This document shows, in pieces, positions 51,369 to 61,045 of a stretch of DNA of 64,000 nt. Within the stretch, counting starts at the first letter, position 1. The number at the start of each line of letters is the position of its first letter. Below the pieces are notes generated by a model that was given only the letters and a program-made list of their open reading frames with translations, was not told where the DNA came from and did no database searches. The position numbers were made by a program, and so were the translations under genes. The stretch is from contig JADMKE010000016.1 of NCBI GenBank assembly GCA_018780035.1, forward strand, positions 186,001 through 250,000, written 5' to 3'. Source of the DNA: Candidatus Sericytochromatia bacterium. GTDB lineage: Bacteria > Cyanobacteriota > Sericytochromatia > UBA7694.

Positions 51369-52595
51369 TTAGGCCTCCAATTTAATCCGTGGGTCAGCAA
51401 AGGCCAGCAGCAAGTCTGCCAGCAAGTTGCCCAGCAACAGCATGACGGTACTGATAATCAGGCCCGCCATTACCAAGTTTAGGTCCGTACCCAAGAGCGC
51501 TTGCAACATCATATTGCCCAGACCGGGCCAAGAGAAAATGATTTCGACAAACGCGGCACCGCTGATCAGGCCTGCGACTTCAAATCCCAAAAGGGTAATG
51601 ATCGGGTTGATGGCGTTGCGCACAGCATGTTTGTAAATTACTTTTTTCTCAGGCAGTCCTTTGGCCCTTGCGGTTTTAATATATTCTTCTCCCAAAATAT
51701 CGAGCATATTGGCCCGCATGCGGCGCTGCAGGGTGGCAATGCTGATCATTGAGAGGGTCAAGGTCGGTAAGACCAAGTGGTGTAAAAGGTCTAGAAATTG
51801 AATTGGCAAGCTCGATTGCGCTGCTTTGATTGACTGCATTTCCCCAATCGGGAACCAGCCAGTGGTGGCCGCAAAGAGCAAGAAGATAATCGCCAGAAAG
51901 AAGTCTGGAAAACCCATAAAGAAATAGGAAATCGAAGACGAGATCTGGTCAACCAGGGAGTATTGACGCACCGCCAGATAAATCCCCAGGGGCACGGCCA
52001 CCAACCAAGTGACAATCAGCGTGGCGACGCCGAGGATCAGGGTACTGCCCAAACGGCTGAGAATCAGACTGGATACGGGGGATTTGAAGTAATAAGATTC
52101 ACCCATATCCCCTTTGATAAATTGGCTCATCCATTTGTAATAGCGAATGAAAAAACCATTGGGGGTGCTGTATTCAAGCTCGAGTGTTTTGCCTACCGCA
52201 CTGGGGTGGAAGAGATAGACATTGTTTTCAAAGCGGTATTCACCCTCTGCCAACGCCTTGGCTTTTTGATCTTCGCCCAAGCGGGTCAACGGCGCTCCAC
52301 CTTTGAGTTTTGCGGTAATGGAATCATCGGCCACTTCGGCGGTAGAACTGATCTTGGTGGGGGTGTACTTGGCTTCTGCAAGTTTAATCTCCTCGGAATG
52401 GGCTGTTTCGTAGCCCAAACGGGCCTTCTCTCTGCGAATGGTCTCAGCTGTGACCGTTGGGCTCTGTTTCATTTGCGCCAGAGGATCCGCACCTGCAAAA
52501 ACCTCGGCCAGACGAATGATGCCAAAGCCCAGGAGCGAAATGATCAACAAGAGCGGAATCATTTGAATCAGGCGTTTAATAATGTATCTGAACAT
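51369..52595 (-). CDS. oppB: Oligopeptide ABC transporter permease, OppB type
   Basis: The 408-residue membrane subunit is longer than typical OppB (about 310) because residues 50-145 form an extra periplasmic region after the first helix. The conserved core resumes with YYKWMSQFIKGDMGESYY, then the EAA-loop YIKTARAKGLPEKKVIYKHAVRNAINP, and ends with the usual last helices. oppC follows after 3 bases, oppA precedes by 9 bases. The extra region may contact the binding protein. Confidence 0.92.
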   Translation of the reverse strand: MFRYIIKRLIQMIPLLLIISLLGFGIIRLAEVFAGADPLAQMKQSPTVTAETIRREKARLGYETAHSEEIKLAEAKYTPTKISSTAEVADDSITAKLKGGAPLTRLGEDQKAKALAEGEYRFENNVYLFHPSAVGKTLELEYSTPNGFFIRYYKWMSQFIKGDMGESYYFKSPVSSLILSRLGSTLILGVATLIVTWLVAVPLGIYLAVRQYSLVDQISSSISYFFMGFPDFFLAIIFLLFAATTGWFPIGEMQSIKAAQSSLPIQFLDLLHHLVLPTLTLSMISIATLQRRMRANMLDILGEEYIKTARAKGLPEKKVIYKHAVRNAINPIITLLGFEVAGLISGAAFVEIIFSWPGLGNMMLQALLGTDLNLVMAGLIISTVMLLLGNLLADLLLAFADPRIKLEA

Positions 52596-52604
52596 GTTTT
52601 GCTT

Positions 52605-54455
52605 TTACTCCTGGATATACTGCACGTCGGTGTTCCAGTTGATCACGCTGAGGGCCGAGCCCCCGTGAATCGACGGGAAAATATTTCCGAGGTTTTGACG
52701 ATAGGAAACCAGTGAGAGTTGATTGACTGTGTAGAGGAAAGGCAGGTTGTCTGCCACGATTTCCTGGGATTTGCCATAGAGGGCTTTGCGTTTTTTAAAG
52801 TCAAATTCAACTGCGGCTTTTTCATACAATTCCAGAACTTCTTCTTCCCACGGGGAAAAACTGGTGCCTTTTTTGCCTTTCCAATAGCTGGAATGGCCCA
52901 TGTTAAACATATGCATGCGGCCGTCGAGTTTCCAACTGTTGATGCCAAAATGGGGCTCGATCGCGCTGCCAGTCAAACCGATCATCATGGCTTCCCATTC
53001 CAGGGTTTGGTCGATCTGCTGCACCATGATATTGAAGTTGACGGGATTGTAATTGACCTTGATGCCCAATTTGCTCCAGTCTTTGCGCAAAACGGCGCAG
53101 GCCGCATCACGCATCGTATTGCCAGAGTTTGTCACCAAATTGAACTCAACCCGGTTGCCCTGGGCATCCATGAGTTCGTCATTGGCATTTTTCTTAAACC
53201 CGGCCTCGGCCAACTTCTGAGCTGCAGTTTCGAGATTATACGGGTACTGGGGCGTATTGGGATTATAAAAGGGATTTTGCTGGCTGATATGGGAGTATTG
53301 AGGCAATGCGCGTCCTCTGTAAATACTCTGGATCATGCCCTCTTTATCAATCGCATGGGCCAAGGCCTGGCGGAATTTTTTGTTGCGAAACCAGGTCGAG
53401 CGCGTGGGATTGACCACGGGCTTGCCTTTGTCGTTGAGGGCAGTGCTTTGATTAAACATCACAAACAAAGTACCTGTGGCGGGCCCCAGATTGACAATTT
53501 CAAATTTGCCTTTTTTCTGAAGCGGCTCAAGTACATCGTAGTCCTCTGAGCGCAACGAGAGCGCGTCGGTCTCTTTGGCCATGTACTTGATAATTTCGGT
53601 ACTGAGATCCTGGACCTCAATGGTGATGAATTTTTTCAAATAGGGCAGTGAGTTGCCCTGTTTGTCTTTGAGGTAATAATGGGGGTTGGGCTCCAGAACA
53701 AGCCATTGGGCTGAGCGGTAATCGGCAATTTTAAACGGCCCATTGACCACGATCTCTTTGACATTGCTGTTGAGACCCCACATTTGGTTGAACTTGACTC
53801 GGCCATCTTTGTCGGGACGGGTGGTGCCTTCAAAGATATGTTTGGGCATAATCGGGTCACTCAAACCGCGCAGAAAAGGCACAGAGGGTTCGGGGGTGGT
53901 GATTGAGACATGCAGATCATCGATCTTGACCACTTTGGGAAACTGATCTTTGATCAGGTGGCCATCGCGGTAATTGCTGGGAATGTGTTTATTGTCGATG
54001 ATTTCGTTATAGGTAAATACCACATCATCGGCGGTTAAGGGGTGACCGTCGGACCATTTTAGGTCTTTTCGCAGTTTGAGCGTATAGGTGCGTTTGTCGG
54101 GGCTGAGCACCCAGGATTCAGCCAAAGAGGGCTCTTCTTTGGTGGTGATCGCATTGGTGGTCACCAAACCCAGATACATTTGGCCGATCACATCGGTGGT
54201 GGATGTCTCAGCAGCGAGACCCGCATTAAAGGTCTTGGGCAGAGAGGTACTGGAAATAATCCGAATCCCATCCCGCTTGCCAATAACGGGCTCATATTTC
54301 TCAGGTAGGGGAAGGCTTTTGATCTTTGAACTGTCGATGCTCAATGCTACAGAAGCGTCATCTTCTTGCAGCGTGGGACAACCTGCGAGAAGGGGAAGCA
54401 ATACAGCAAGAACCCCAGCAGTAATTAGTTTCTGAAAGCGGGCAGCTGGCACCAT
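52605..54455 (-). CDS. oppA: Oligopeptide-binding lipoprotein, OppA type
   Basis: This periplasmic solute-binding subunit (SBP family 5) has 616 residues. It has a lipoprotein signal with lipobox LLAGC (C26). The family signature is visible as ESWVLSPDKRTYTLKLRKDLKWSDGHPLTADDVVFTYNEI (landmarks TYTLKLRKDLKWSDG and DDVVFTYN). It heads the oppA-oppB-oppC-parA-HEAT run. A second, related OppA lies at 54824-56662, the two being separated only by secG, pointing to a duplication. Confidence 0.94.
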   Translation of the reverse strand: MVPAARFQKLITAGVLAVLLPLLAGCPTLQEDDASVALSIDSSKIKSLPLPEKYEPVIGKRDGIRIISSTSLPKTFNAGLAAETSTTDVIGQMYLGLVTTNAITTKEEPSLAESWVLSPDKRTYTLKLRKDLKWSDGHPLTADDVVFTYNEIIDNKHIPSNYRDGHLIKDQFPKVVKIDDLHVSITTPEPSVPFLRGLSDPIMPKHIFEGTTRPDKDGRVKFNQMWGLNSNVKEIVVNGPFKIADYRSAQWLVLEPNPHYYLKDKQGNSLPYLKKFITIEVQDLSTEIIKYMAKETDALSLRSEDYDVLEPLQKKGKFEIVNLGPATGTLFVMFNQSTALNDKGKPVVNPTRSTWFRNKKFRQALAHAIDKEGMIQSIYRGRALPQYSHISQQNPFYNPNTPQYPYNLETAAQKLAEAGFKKNANDELMDAQGNRVEFNLVTNSGNTMRDAACAVLRKDWSKLGIKVNYNPVNFNIMVQQIDQTLEWEAMMIGLTGSAIEPHFGINSWKLDGRMHMFNMGHSSYWKGKKGTSFSPWEEEVLELYEKAAVEFDFKKRKALYGKSQEIVADNLPFLYTVNQLSLVSYRQNLGNIFPSIHGGSALSVINWNTDVQYIQE

Positions 54456-54479
54456 GCGTCTGTCACCTTTCTGTGGGGG

Positions 54480-54704
54480 TTACTTAATCAAGGGGCTGGA
54501 GAGCAAAATGGCGACAATCGCCCATAACACAGCCAGGCCACCTGTGATTTTGTTCAGGCCGGACTCGGCCCCCTTCTGGCTACCAAAGATCTGAGCGGTG
54601 CCGCCCATGCTGCCAAGTCCCATGCCCTTGGCGGGATGGACTAAAATGGCGGCGATCAGGGCCAGAGAGAGTATTAATTGGATCCAAGTTAAAGCGGTTT
54701 GCAC
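54480..54704 (-). CDS. secG: Preprotein translocase subunit SecG
   Basis: SecG is a small two-helix membrane protein that assists SecYE in protein export. The 74-residue protein reads TALTWIQLILSLALIAAILV, a Gly-rich loop MGLGSMGGTAQIFGSQKGAE and a second helix GGLAVLWAIVAILLSS, a complete SecG pattern. The GTG at 54704 is preferred as start because AAAGGA lies 7 bases upstream. It sits between two oppA paralogues; whether it is transcribed with either is unknown. Confidence 0.9.
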   Translation of the reverse strand: MQTALTWIQLILSLALIAAILVHPAKGMGLGSMGGTAQIFGSQKGAESGLNKITGGLAVLWAIVAILLSSPLIK

Positions 54705-54823
54705 AACGGTTTCCTTTCGGGTCAAAGAAGCAATCCTGATCGCAGATTGCACAAAAAATCACTGTTCATATATAGCATGAACCACAGGTGTAGTCAATCA
54801 AAGCCTGCTCAGACAGGTGCCAT

Positions 54824-56662
54824 TTAGGGTTTAATAAAATGGTATTGGGAGTTCCAATTGACCTGATTGAGACCACTGCCGCCAAAGATCGAGGGGTAGA
54901 CATTGCCGAGATTGCCGCGGACGGCCAAAAGTGAAAGCTCACTGACCAGATAGAGAAAGGGCAGGTGTCTGCGCTCAAGTTCCTGGGCCTGCCAGTAGAG
55001 GGCCTTGCGTTTGTCAAAGTCGGGGGTGATGGCTGCCTGGGTATAGAGTTTCTCCATCTCGATTTCCCAATCTGAGTATTGGGTCGGTTGGCGTGCGCTC
55101 CAGCGGTTGGGATGACCCAAATTAAACAGATGCATGCGTCCATCGCGCTTCCAGCGTGAACTGCTGAAATGGGGCTCAAAAGAGCTGCCTGCGAAGCCCA
55201 TTAAGACCACTTCCCAGTCCAAGGTCTCATGGACTTGGCTGATCAGACTATTAAAGGCCTGGGGACGGTAATTGACCTTGATTCCCAACTTTTCCCACTC
55301 TTGCCGCAAAATGGCGCAGGTGGCATCCCGTTCCGTGCTGGAAGCATTGGTGGTCAATTCAAACTCCACACGGTGTCCTTGCGGATCAAAGAGCTGCCCC
55401 TTTTTTGACAATTTGAACCCCGCTTCTTTGAGCAGGGCTTGGGCTTTGTCGGGCGCATAGCCGTAGTCGGGAATATGGGGATTAAAAAAGGGGTTGTGGG
55501 GATTGAGATGGGTGGTTTGGCTCACGGCCCGACCTTTGTAAATGCTCTGAATCAGACCCTCTTTGTTAATCGTATGGGCCAAGGCCTTACGAAATTGCAG
55601 GTTGCGAAACCAGGCCGATTTAACCGGATCAATCAGGGGTTTGTTTTGGTGATTGCGGGCCCTGCTTTGATTAAACATAATAAACAAACTGCTGGGGTTG
55701 GCTCCGAGATTGTAAATTTTAAAATTGCCAGATTTTTGCTCTCTGTTGAGCAGATCATAGTCTTCAGGTCGCAAATCATAGACGTCTGTTTCTCCTTCGC
55801 GGAATTTGAGCAAGGCACTATTGGCGTCTTGCACGTCTAAAAAGATCAATTGTTCCAGATAAGGCAGGCGCTGGCCTTGGGCATCTTTTTCGTAATAAAA
55901 GGGATTGGGCTGCAGCTCTACCCGCTGCCCAGCCAGGTAGCGCCCCAGTTTCCAGGGGCCATTGACAATAATCTGTTCTGGGGGGGTGGTTAAACCCCAC
56001 ATCTGGTTAAAGGCAATTTGATTCTGGGCATCAGGTTTGTCTTTGGTCTTAAAAATATGTCGGGGCAAAATGGGGGCTGCCAGATTGTAGAGCGCAGGTG
56101 CAAAGGGCTGGTTGAGGGTGAATTTGACTTTGCTCGGATTGATTTGCTGGACCTTGGGAAAAGAACCTTGATAGCTCCAAAAATCCCGGTAATTATTGGG
56201 AATGCCGGGATTGTTGATGATTTGATTATAGGTAAAAACCACATCACCTGCGGTCAGAGGCATGCCATCGGACCATTTCAGGTCTTTCCGCAATTGCAAG
56301 GTATACACCCGCTGATCGGCGCTGACTTCCCAAGACTCAGCCAGATCGGGTTCAATCTGTCGGGTGGCGGCATTGAGGCGGGTGAGCCCCGAAAACATGC
56401 GGTAAATGACTGCCAGGGAAGAGCTCTCAGAGGCCATATACGGATTAAAGGTATTGGGCAGAGAGGTGTTCCCGACTACGCGCATACCTCCGCGAACCCC
56501 GCTTTGGATCTGAAAAGGGGCCGATGCTGATGCCGATGCGTTGGCTGAAATGAGGGTTTCTTCCTGGGGGGGGTCACAGCCGTAGACGAGGGTTCCTGCC
56601 AAACAGAGCAGCAGGAGCAGACAGCCTTTAAAGTGCGGGTAAGGGATTCTTGCAGGAGACAT
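54824..56662 (-). CDS. Second OppA-type peptide-binding lipoprotein
   Basis: This is a solute-binding protein of family 5, about 612 residues, a paralogue of the 52605-54455 protein with extensive similarity along the whole length (ESWEVSADQRVYTLQLRKDL, NGPWKLGRYLAGQRVEL). The start MSPARIPYPHF leads into a signal with lipobox VYGC. TATAAT lies about 15 bases before the ATG on the minus strand and may be the -10 box of a separate promoter. No permease gene is adjacent, so it may feed the neighbouring OppBC or act as a sensor. Confidence 0.9.
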   Translation of the reverse strand: MSPARIPYPHFKGCLLLLLCLAGTLVYGCDPPQEETLISANASASASAPFQIQSGVRGGMRVVGNTSLPNTFNPYMASESSSLAVIYRMFSGLTRLNAATRQIEPDLAESWEVSADQRVYTLQLRKDLKWSDGMPLTAGDVVFTYNQIINNPGIPNNYRDFWSYQGSFPKVQQINPSKVKFTLNQPFAPALYNLAAPILPRHIFKTKDKPDAQNQIAFNQMWGLTTPPEQIIVNGPWKLGRYLAGQRVELQPNPFYYEKDAQGQRLPYLEQLIFLDVQDANSALLKFREGETDVYDLRPEDYDLLNREQKSGNFKIYNLGANPSSLFIMFNQSRARNHQNKPLIDPVKSAWFRNLQFRKALAHTINKEGLIQSIYKGRAVSQTTHLNPHNPFFNPHIPDYGYAPDKAQALLKEAGFKLSKKGQLFDPQGHRVEFELTTNASSTERDATCAILRQEWEKLGIKVNYRPQAFNSLISQVHETLDWEVVLMGFAGSSFEPHFSSSRWKRDGRMHLFNLGHPNRWSARQPTQYSDWEIEMEKLYTQAAITPDFDKRKALYWQAQELERRHLPFLYLVSELSLLAVRGNLGNVYPSIFGGSGLNQVNWNSQYHFIKP

Positions 56663-56717
56663 GCCCCAATTATAGCCTGAAAACAAAATGAGCTTGTGCA
56701 AGGACTTCGGCAATCAA

Positions 56718-56748
56718 AAGAGGGGCCGTCTTTAGAACGGCCCCTCTT
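56718..56748 (-). terminator. Terminator of the chemotaxis operon
   Basis: AAGAGGGGCCGT (56718-56729) pairs perfectly with ACGGCCCCTCTT (56737-56748) over 12 bases with a 7-base loop, and a short T-run follows on the minus strand. It lies 15 bases past the methyl-accepting protein stop codon. Confidence 0.9.
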
Positions 56749-56762
56749 CGTCTAAAAGCTGT

Positions 56763-58628
56763 TTAATTGCCGCTTTCGAGCATCCCCAGTCGGGCGGTTT
56801 TGACGTTGCCGCCACCACCTTTGAGCTGATTGATGTACTTTTTGCGGGGCAGATTGTTGATCGGGGCGAGATGAAACTCTTGCACCATTTCTCGCAACTC
56901 TTCACCGTATTCAGCCACAGCCTGGGCTGAGTCCATCGTGCGATGGGCAATATGTTCATTGCCATCGGCGATTTTTTCGACTTCGGTAATCGCTGAAGTG
57001 ATGCGTTCAATCGAGGTGACCTGCCGCGCTGTATCGTTGCGAATGGCGTGGGAGGCTTCGTTGATCTTGGTGGCCGCTTCAACAATCTGCTGATTGCTGT
57101 CCTCTTGATTCTGGGTGGCTTGCACAATCTGTTTGATCATTTGGCGCACCTGTTCAATGGTCTGCACTGTATTTTCGGTATTAAAGGCCTGGGCTTTGAC
57201 TGCCTCAGTGACCTTACTGACCTGGTGGTTCATCTCACCGGCCCGGTGGGCAATATGCTCCGCGGCGCGGGCCTGTTCTTCGGCCCCGATTTTGATCTGT
57301 TCGATCAGCGAAACGGTGTTTTCAACCCCTTTGATAACTTGGTTGATTTTGCCCCCGGTCTCAGCTGCCAGACGGGCACCCTGCTCGGCTTGGTGCACCC
57401 CACCCTGAACGGTTTTGACGGCGCCATCGGCTTCGACCTGAATGCCCCGGATCAAATCGGAGATTTCTTTGGTCGCCCGGCTCGAACGCTCAGCCAATTT
57501 ACGTACCTCGTCGGCTACCACCGCAAAACCTTTGCCGTGTTCCCCGGCACGGGCCGCTTCAATTGCGGCATTTAAGGCCAGCAGGTTGGTCTGGTCGGAA
57601 ATATCGTCGATCACGTTGATGATCTCGCCGATTTTCTGGGTGCTTGAGCCCAGGTGCTCGATGACTTTGGAGGCTTCGAGCACAACTTCTTTGAGGTGGT
57701 TGATACCACTGATCGTCTCTTGTACAGCGGCACTGCCTTCAAAGGCGGCCTCTTGCATATCCAGAGCCAATTTCGCTCCCTCTTGCAAGCTGGTCGAAAC
57801 CTCGTTGAAACTGGCTGAAAGCTGATTGATTGCGGCAGAGGTATCTCCTGTGCCCCGGCTGATATATTCAGCACTCTCTTTGATCTCAGCAAAGGCCCGA
57901 AAGTTTTGACTGACGACATCGGAAACCTGATCGCTGGCTTCGGACAGGCGGGTAATGCTCTGAGTAGACTGGGAGAGGTTGTGGGCCACCTGCTCAATTT
58001 GGCGCATGGTTTCACCGGCGCGGGAGGCCAAAGCCTCGGCTTGGTTATCAATGCCTTTGACTGAGCGGCTGACTTCTTCCATAAAGCCCGAGATCTCGGT
58101 AATGGCAGATGCCTGTTTGGCGGCACCGGCTGCGGTCTCGCGTGACAGTGACTGGATCTCACTGGAGGATTGGGCGGTTTTATTGGAGGTTTCCAGGATG
58201 CGGGCAAATTTTTCGTTGAGATTGTGGGTCATCTCATTAAAGGTATGTGCCAATTCTGCAAATTCATCTTTGGTTTTGACGACGGCCACCCGATTGAGAT
58301 TTCCACCGGCAATCGAAGCCGCAACCTGATTCACTTCTTTGAGTGAACGGGTAATCTGGCGCACCTGCCAGACGGCAATGACCAACGAGAAGGCCAAACC
58401 GCCAAAGAAGACAACGATCAGCTGGAAGGTCGCTTGTTGCTGAATCTTTTGACTTTCTTCAAAGGTTTGAATCACTTGTTCGGTTTTGGTTTTTTTATCA
58501 ATGGTGTTGTACACCTGTTCGAGTTTTGTGTTCAATTGTTCTAAACCGACCAAACTGATCAGCAGAACCAATAAAAGGGACACACAGGTGATCCCAAAGC
58601 CAACCAGCAATTTGGCAAAAATTTTCAT
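56763..58628 (-). CDS. Methyl-accepting chemotaxis protein
   Basis: This is a chemoreceptor of 621 residues. Two membrane helices (about 8-28 and 68-90) enclose a periplasmic segment of only about 40 residues, too small for a Cache or four-helix sensor, so ligand sensing may be indirect or intramembrane. HAMP follows (about 90-145), then a long coiled coil with the signalling hairpin [40 protein letters not shown] (landmarks [19 protein letters not shown]). No C-terminal CheR-binding pentapeptide. Its start overlaps the stop of cheW by 4 bases. Confidence 0.95.
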   Translation of the reverse strand: MKIFAKLLVGFGITCVSLLLVLLISLVGLEQLNTKLEQVYNTIDKKTKTEQVIQTFEESQKIQQQATFQLIVVFFGGLAFSLVIAVWQVRQITRSLKEVNQVAASIAGGNLNRVAVVKTKDEFAELAHTFNEMTHNLNEKFARILETSNKTAQSSSEIQSLSRETAAGAAKQASAITEISGFMEEVSRSVKGIDNQAEALASRAGETMRQIEQVAHNLSQSTQSITRLSEASDQVSDVVSQNFRAFAEIKESAEYISRGTGDTSAAINQLSASFNEVSTSLQEGAKLALDMQEAAFEGSAAVQETISGINHLKEVVLEASKVIEHLGSSTQKIGEIINVIDDISDQTNLLALNAAIEAARAGEHGKGFAVVADEVRKLAERSSRATKEISDLIRGIQVEADGAVKTVQGGVHQAEQGARLAAETGGKINQVIKGVENTVSLIEQIKIGAEEQARAAEHIAHRAGEMNHQVSKVTEAVKAQAFNTENTVQTIEQVRQMIKQIVQATQNQEDSNQQIVEAATKINEASHAIRNDTARQVTSIERITSAITEVEKIADGNEHIAHRTMDSAQAVAEYGEELREMVQEFHLAPINNLPRKKYINQLKGGGGNVKTARLGMLESGN

Positions 58629-59110
58629 ATAACCTCCTGTAGTGTTTCCGGGCGGGGCTTATTGTCATAGAGGACTTTGGGCAAATCCAAGACGATCACC
58701 AGCCGATTTTCATATTTGCAGACCGCTTGGATATAGTCTTTATCCACAGCGGTGGTGGGAGCAGGCTCCAATAAAGAAACGGGCAAACGCAAGACCTCTT
58801 GCACTTCATCCACCACCAGACCGACATTTTGTTCGCGTCCCCTGACGATCACAAAACGGGTATCGCGTTGATAGGGGGAAGGTTTGAGACCCAGCCGTGA
58901 AGCCAAATTGATCAAGGGCAAAATCTGGCCCCTTAAATTGATCACGCCTTCGATCCAACTCACGGTAAGAGGGACCTGGGTGACCGGCAGGGCTTTAATA
59001 ATTTCTTGTACACAGAGAATGTCCAGGGAATAAATTTCGTTTTCTAAGCGAAAAGAGACCACTTGCAGGGTATCTGCCTGAACCTCAGTGAGTACGGGCG
59101 AAAGATTCAA
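58625..59110 (-). CDS. cheW: Chemotaxis coupling protein CheW
   Basis: CheW links receptors to the kinase CheA in chemosensory arrays. The 161-residue protein has the usual SH3-like pattern: [22 protein letters not shown], then [20 protein letters not shown] and [21 protein letters not shown]. It overlaps cheX upstream and the receptor gene downstream by 4 bases each, so all are translationally coupled. No cheA in the window. Confidence 0.95.
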   Translation of the reverse strand: MNLSPVLTEVQADTLQVVSFRLENEIYSLDILCVQEIIKALPVTQVPLTVSWIEGVINLRGQILPLINLASRLGLKPSPYQRDTRFVIVRGREQNVGLVVDEVQEVLRLPVSLLEPAPTTAVDKDYIQAVCKYENRLVIVLDLPKVLYDNKPRPETLQEVI

Positions 59111-59613
59111 AGGGAACGCTCTTCACGGAGCAAAGAGGCAACACAAAAGGCCCCCTGTCCGGTTTGAATCGGGATTGAAAGGGGGGTTTGATCTTTGCTA
59201 GGTTTGGGAAAAACCTGATTCGATTCGGGCCCCAAATCAAAGACCTGCGGCAGCCCGAGTAAAAAGGCCTGACCATTTTGAGAGAGGGAGGTTTTGATGC
59301 CCCCTGCAATAATATTGGTAATCTCTGCAACGGCTTCATAGACGTCTTCGTTGACCTCATCGATCTCTTCTTCGAGCATTAAAGAAGCCATTGAGATCGC
59401 CAAAGGGTAAGAGAGCAGGATCGAAATACTCCCACTGATGCCGCCCCGGATATCAATGGTGCCCACCAGATCTTGGGGATACCCTTGCGCACTGGGGCTG
59501 GCCTGATTTGAGGCATGGGAAGTGTCCACATCCATGGGAACCATGGTGCTGAAAAGGCTGCTCACCGATGTGCAGACAGCTTGAATAAAGCGTTCTTGTA
59601 AGGCCACAGACAT
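59107..59613 (-). CDS. cheX: CheX-type CheY phosphatase
   Basis: CheX dephosphorylates phospho-CheY. The 168-residue protein has a beta-rich core with DLVGTIDIRGGISGSISILLSY, then helix MLEEEIDEVNEDVYEAVAEITNIIAGGIKTSL. The E-x2-N motif (EITN) is the phosphatase active-site pair of the CheC/CheX/FliY group. It directly precedes cheW and follows cheY by 11 bases, consistent with acting on that CheY. Confidence 0.88.
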   Translation of the reverse strand: MSVALQERFIQAVCTSVSSLFSTMVPMDVDTSHASNQASPSAQGYPQDLVGTIDIRGGISGSISILLSYPLAISMASLMLEEEIDEVNEDVYEAVAEITNIIAGGIKTSLSQNGQAFLLGLPQVFDLGPESNQVFPKPSKDQTPLSIPIQTGQGAFCVASLLREERSL

Positions 59614-59624
59614 GCCTTTCTGCC

Positions 59625-60026
59625 TCAGACGCGCAAAGGCAGGACCTTTTTGAGGGTTTTATTCAGAGTGTCGGCGGTAAAGGGTTTAACAATATATTCA
59701 TTGACTCCCGATTCCATGGCCTCAGTGACTTTGTCAATGGTGCCTTCGGTGGTGATCATAATGATTTTGACTTTTTTCTCGGGTTCAGTGCCAATTGAAG
59801 TCTCATATTCCCGGAGCTTTTTGACAAACTCAAGGCCATTCATTTTAGGCATATTCCAGTCGCTCAAAACCACATCTGGCTGAGCGCCGCCTTTAAATGT
59901 CTCTAAGGCTTGTTCTCCGTCTGAGGCCTCAATCAGGTTGAGGTTGGCGTAAGGGCCGCTACCGATATGCTTTTTGATCACCTTCCGGGTGACGCTTGAG
60001 TCATCGACAATCATGATAGAAGCCAT
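59625..60026 (-). CDS. cheY: CheY-type response regulator
   Basis: This is a single-domain receiver of 133 residues. It has acidic pocket D8-D9, phospho-acceptor D56 in VVLSDWNMPKMNGLEFVKKLR, Thr in IMITTEG and Lys in YIVKPF. NMPKMNGLE is the classical CheY phrase. The ATG at 60026 has GGAGG about 8 bases upstream. It is first in the cheY-cheX-cheW-mcp operon. Confidence 0.94.
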   Translation of the reverse strand: MASIMIVDDSSVTRKVIKKHIGSGPYANLNLIEASDGEQALETFKGGAQPDVVLSDWNMPKMNGLEFVKKLREYETSIGTEPEKKVKIIMITTEGTIDKVTEAMESGVNEYIVKPFTADTLNKTLKKVLPLRV

Positions 60027-60159
60027 GTATTTAATCCTCCGTAAGCGCTGCGTATCGTATATCACTGCCAGTTAAACGAGTATACCATCATTTTTTTTAG
60101 GCACATAGCCCGAAAGGGGCTTCTGACACAGCTTCTTTTTGCTTCGGGCTTGCAACGTA

Positions 60160-60188
60160 TTGGGCTCAGCAAAGGGATCCGTTATAAT
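60160..60188 (+). promoter_or_regulatory. Sigma-70 promoter of the nuoJKLM operon
   Basis: TTGGGC (60160-60165) and a perfect TATAAT (60183-60188) are separated by 17 bases. It lies about 47 bases before the nuoJ ATG and shows that this complex I segment is transcribed from its own promoter. Confidence 0.8.
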
Positions 60189-60234
60189 GTGTTAGCCTGT
60201 TTCAATCTGAAAGACACGCATCGAAGCAAAGAAC

Positions 60235-60738
60235 ATGGAAACAACAGCCTACTTTATTATCCTTTCTGTCATCGCCGTCATAGGTGGGCTTTTGACTATT
60301 ACGCGCAGTCACCCCCTTTCCGCGACCTTGTCACTGGTCATGACCTTGATTGCCTTGGCCGGTCTTTACGCCCTGCTTTCGGCAGACTTTTTGTTTGTGA
60401 TCCAAATCTTGGTCTATGCAGGCGCGATTATGGCCCTGATGGTCTTTGTGATCATGTTGCTCAATGTCAAAGAAATTCATTTGCCGCCTGAAAAACAGAT
60501 CGAAACCCGCGTTTTGCTGGCTTTGCTCTTTCTCAGCCCGATCTTTTTTCTGGTTCAGCGCGGGATTACAATGCAGTTTGGCAATGCTGTTTTTCCCCAG
60601 ACCCAAGCGGGCTATGGTTCGATTGAAGCGGTCGGTTTGGCCCTTTACCGCAACCATTTTTTCCCCTTTGAAGTGATTTCAATTTTATTATTGGTGGCCC
60701 TGGTCGGCGTTGTCGCCCTGGCCAAACGGAGGGCCTGA
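60235..60738 (+). CDS. nuoJ: NADH-quinone oxidoreductase subunit J
   Basis: This is a membrane subunit of respiratory complex I, 167 residues with five predicted helices. The family phrase ADFLFVIQILVYAGAIMALMVFVIMLLN is present (landmark QILVYAGAIMALMVFVIM). The stop overlaps the nuoK start by one base. nuoA-I are not upstream; the preceding gene is the divergent cheY, so the complex I genes are split or ordered differently in this genome. Confidence 0.95.
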   Translation: METTAYFIILSVIAVIGGLLTITRSHPLSATLSLVMTLIALAGLYALLSADFLFVIQILVYAGAIMALMVFVIMLLNVKEIHLPPEKQIETRVLLALLFLSPIFFLVQRGITMQFGNAVFPQTQAGYGSIEAVGLALYRNHFFPFEVISILLLVALVGVVALAKRRA

Positions 60739-61040
60739 TGCTCGGACCTGCACATTATTTAACGGTCAGTGCCATTCTCTTCTTTTTGGGGTTGGCTGGG
60801 TTTATTAGCCGAAAAAATATTTTTATCCTGTTTCTCTCGCTGGAACTGATGCTCAACGGCATCAATTTGAGTTTTGTGGCCTTTTCACGCTTTTTTAACC
60901 AGCTTGATGGCCATATTTTTGTCTTCTTTGTGATTGCCGTTGCTGCGGCAGAAGCGGCGATCAGTTTGGCGCTGATTATTTTACTCTTCAAAAACCGTCA
61001 GACGCTGAATGTCGATGATTTCGACACCCTGAAAGGCTGA
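60738..61040 (+). CDS. nuoK: NADH-quinone oxidoreductase subunit K
   Basis: This is a small three-helix complex I subunit related to MrpC, 100 residues. The two membrane glutamates involved in proton transfer are present in FLSLELMLNGINL and AAAEAAISLALIILLF. It sits between nuoJ and nuoL in the normal order. Confidence 0.96.
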   Translation: MLGPAHYLTVSAILFFLGLAGFISRKNIFILFLSLELMLNGINLSFVAFSRFFNQLDGHIFVFFVIAVAAAEAAISLALIILLFKNRQTLNVDDFDTLKG

Positions 61041-61045
61041 GTCAG

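Noticed and set aside
58739..58747. DnaA-box-like TTATCCACA
   Set aside because: It is a single copy inside cheW coding sequence with no cluster of boxes or AT-rich unwinding region around it.
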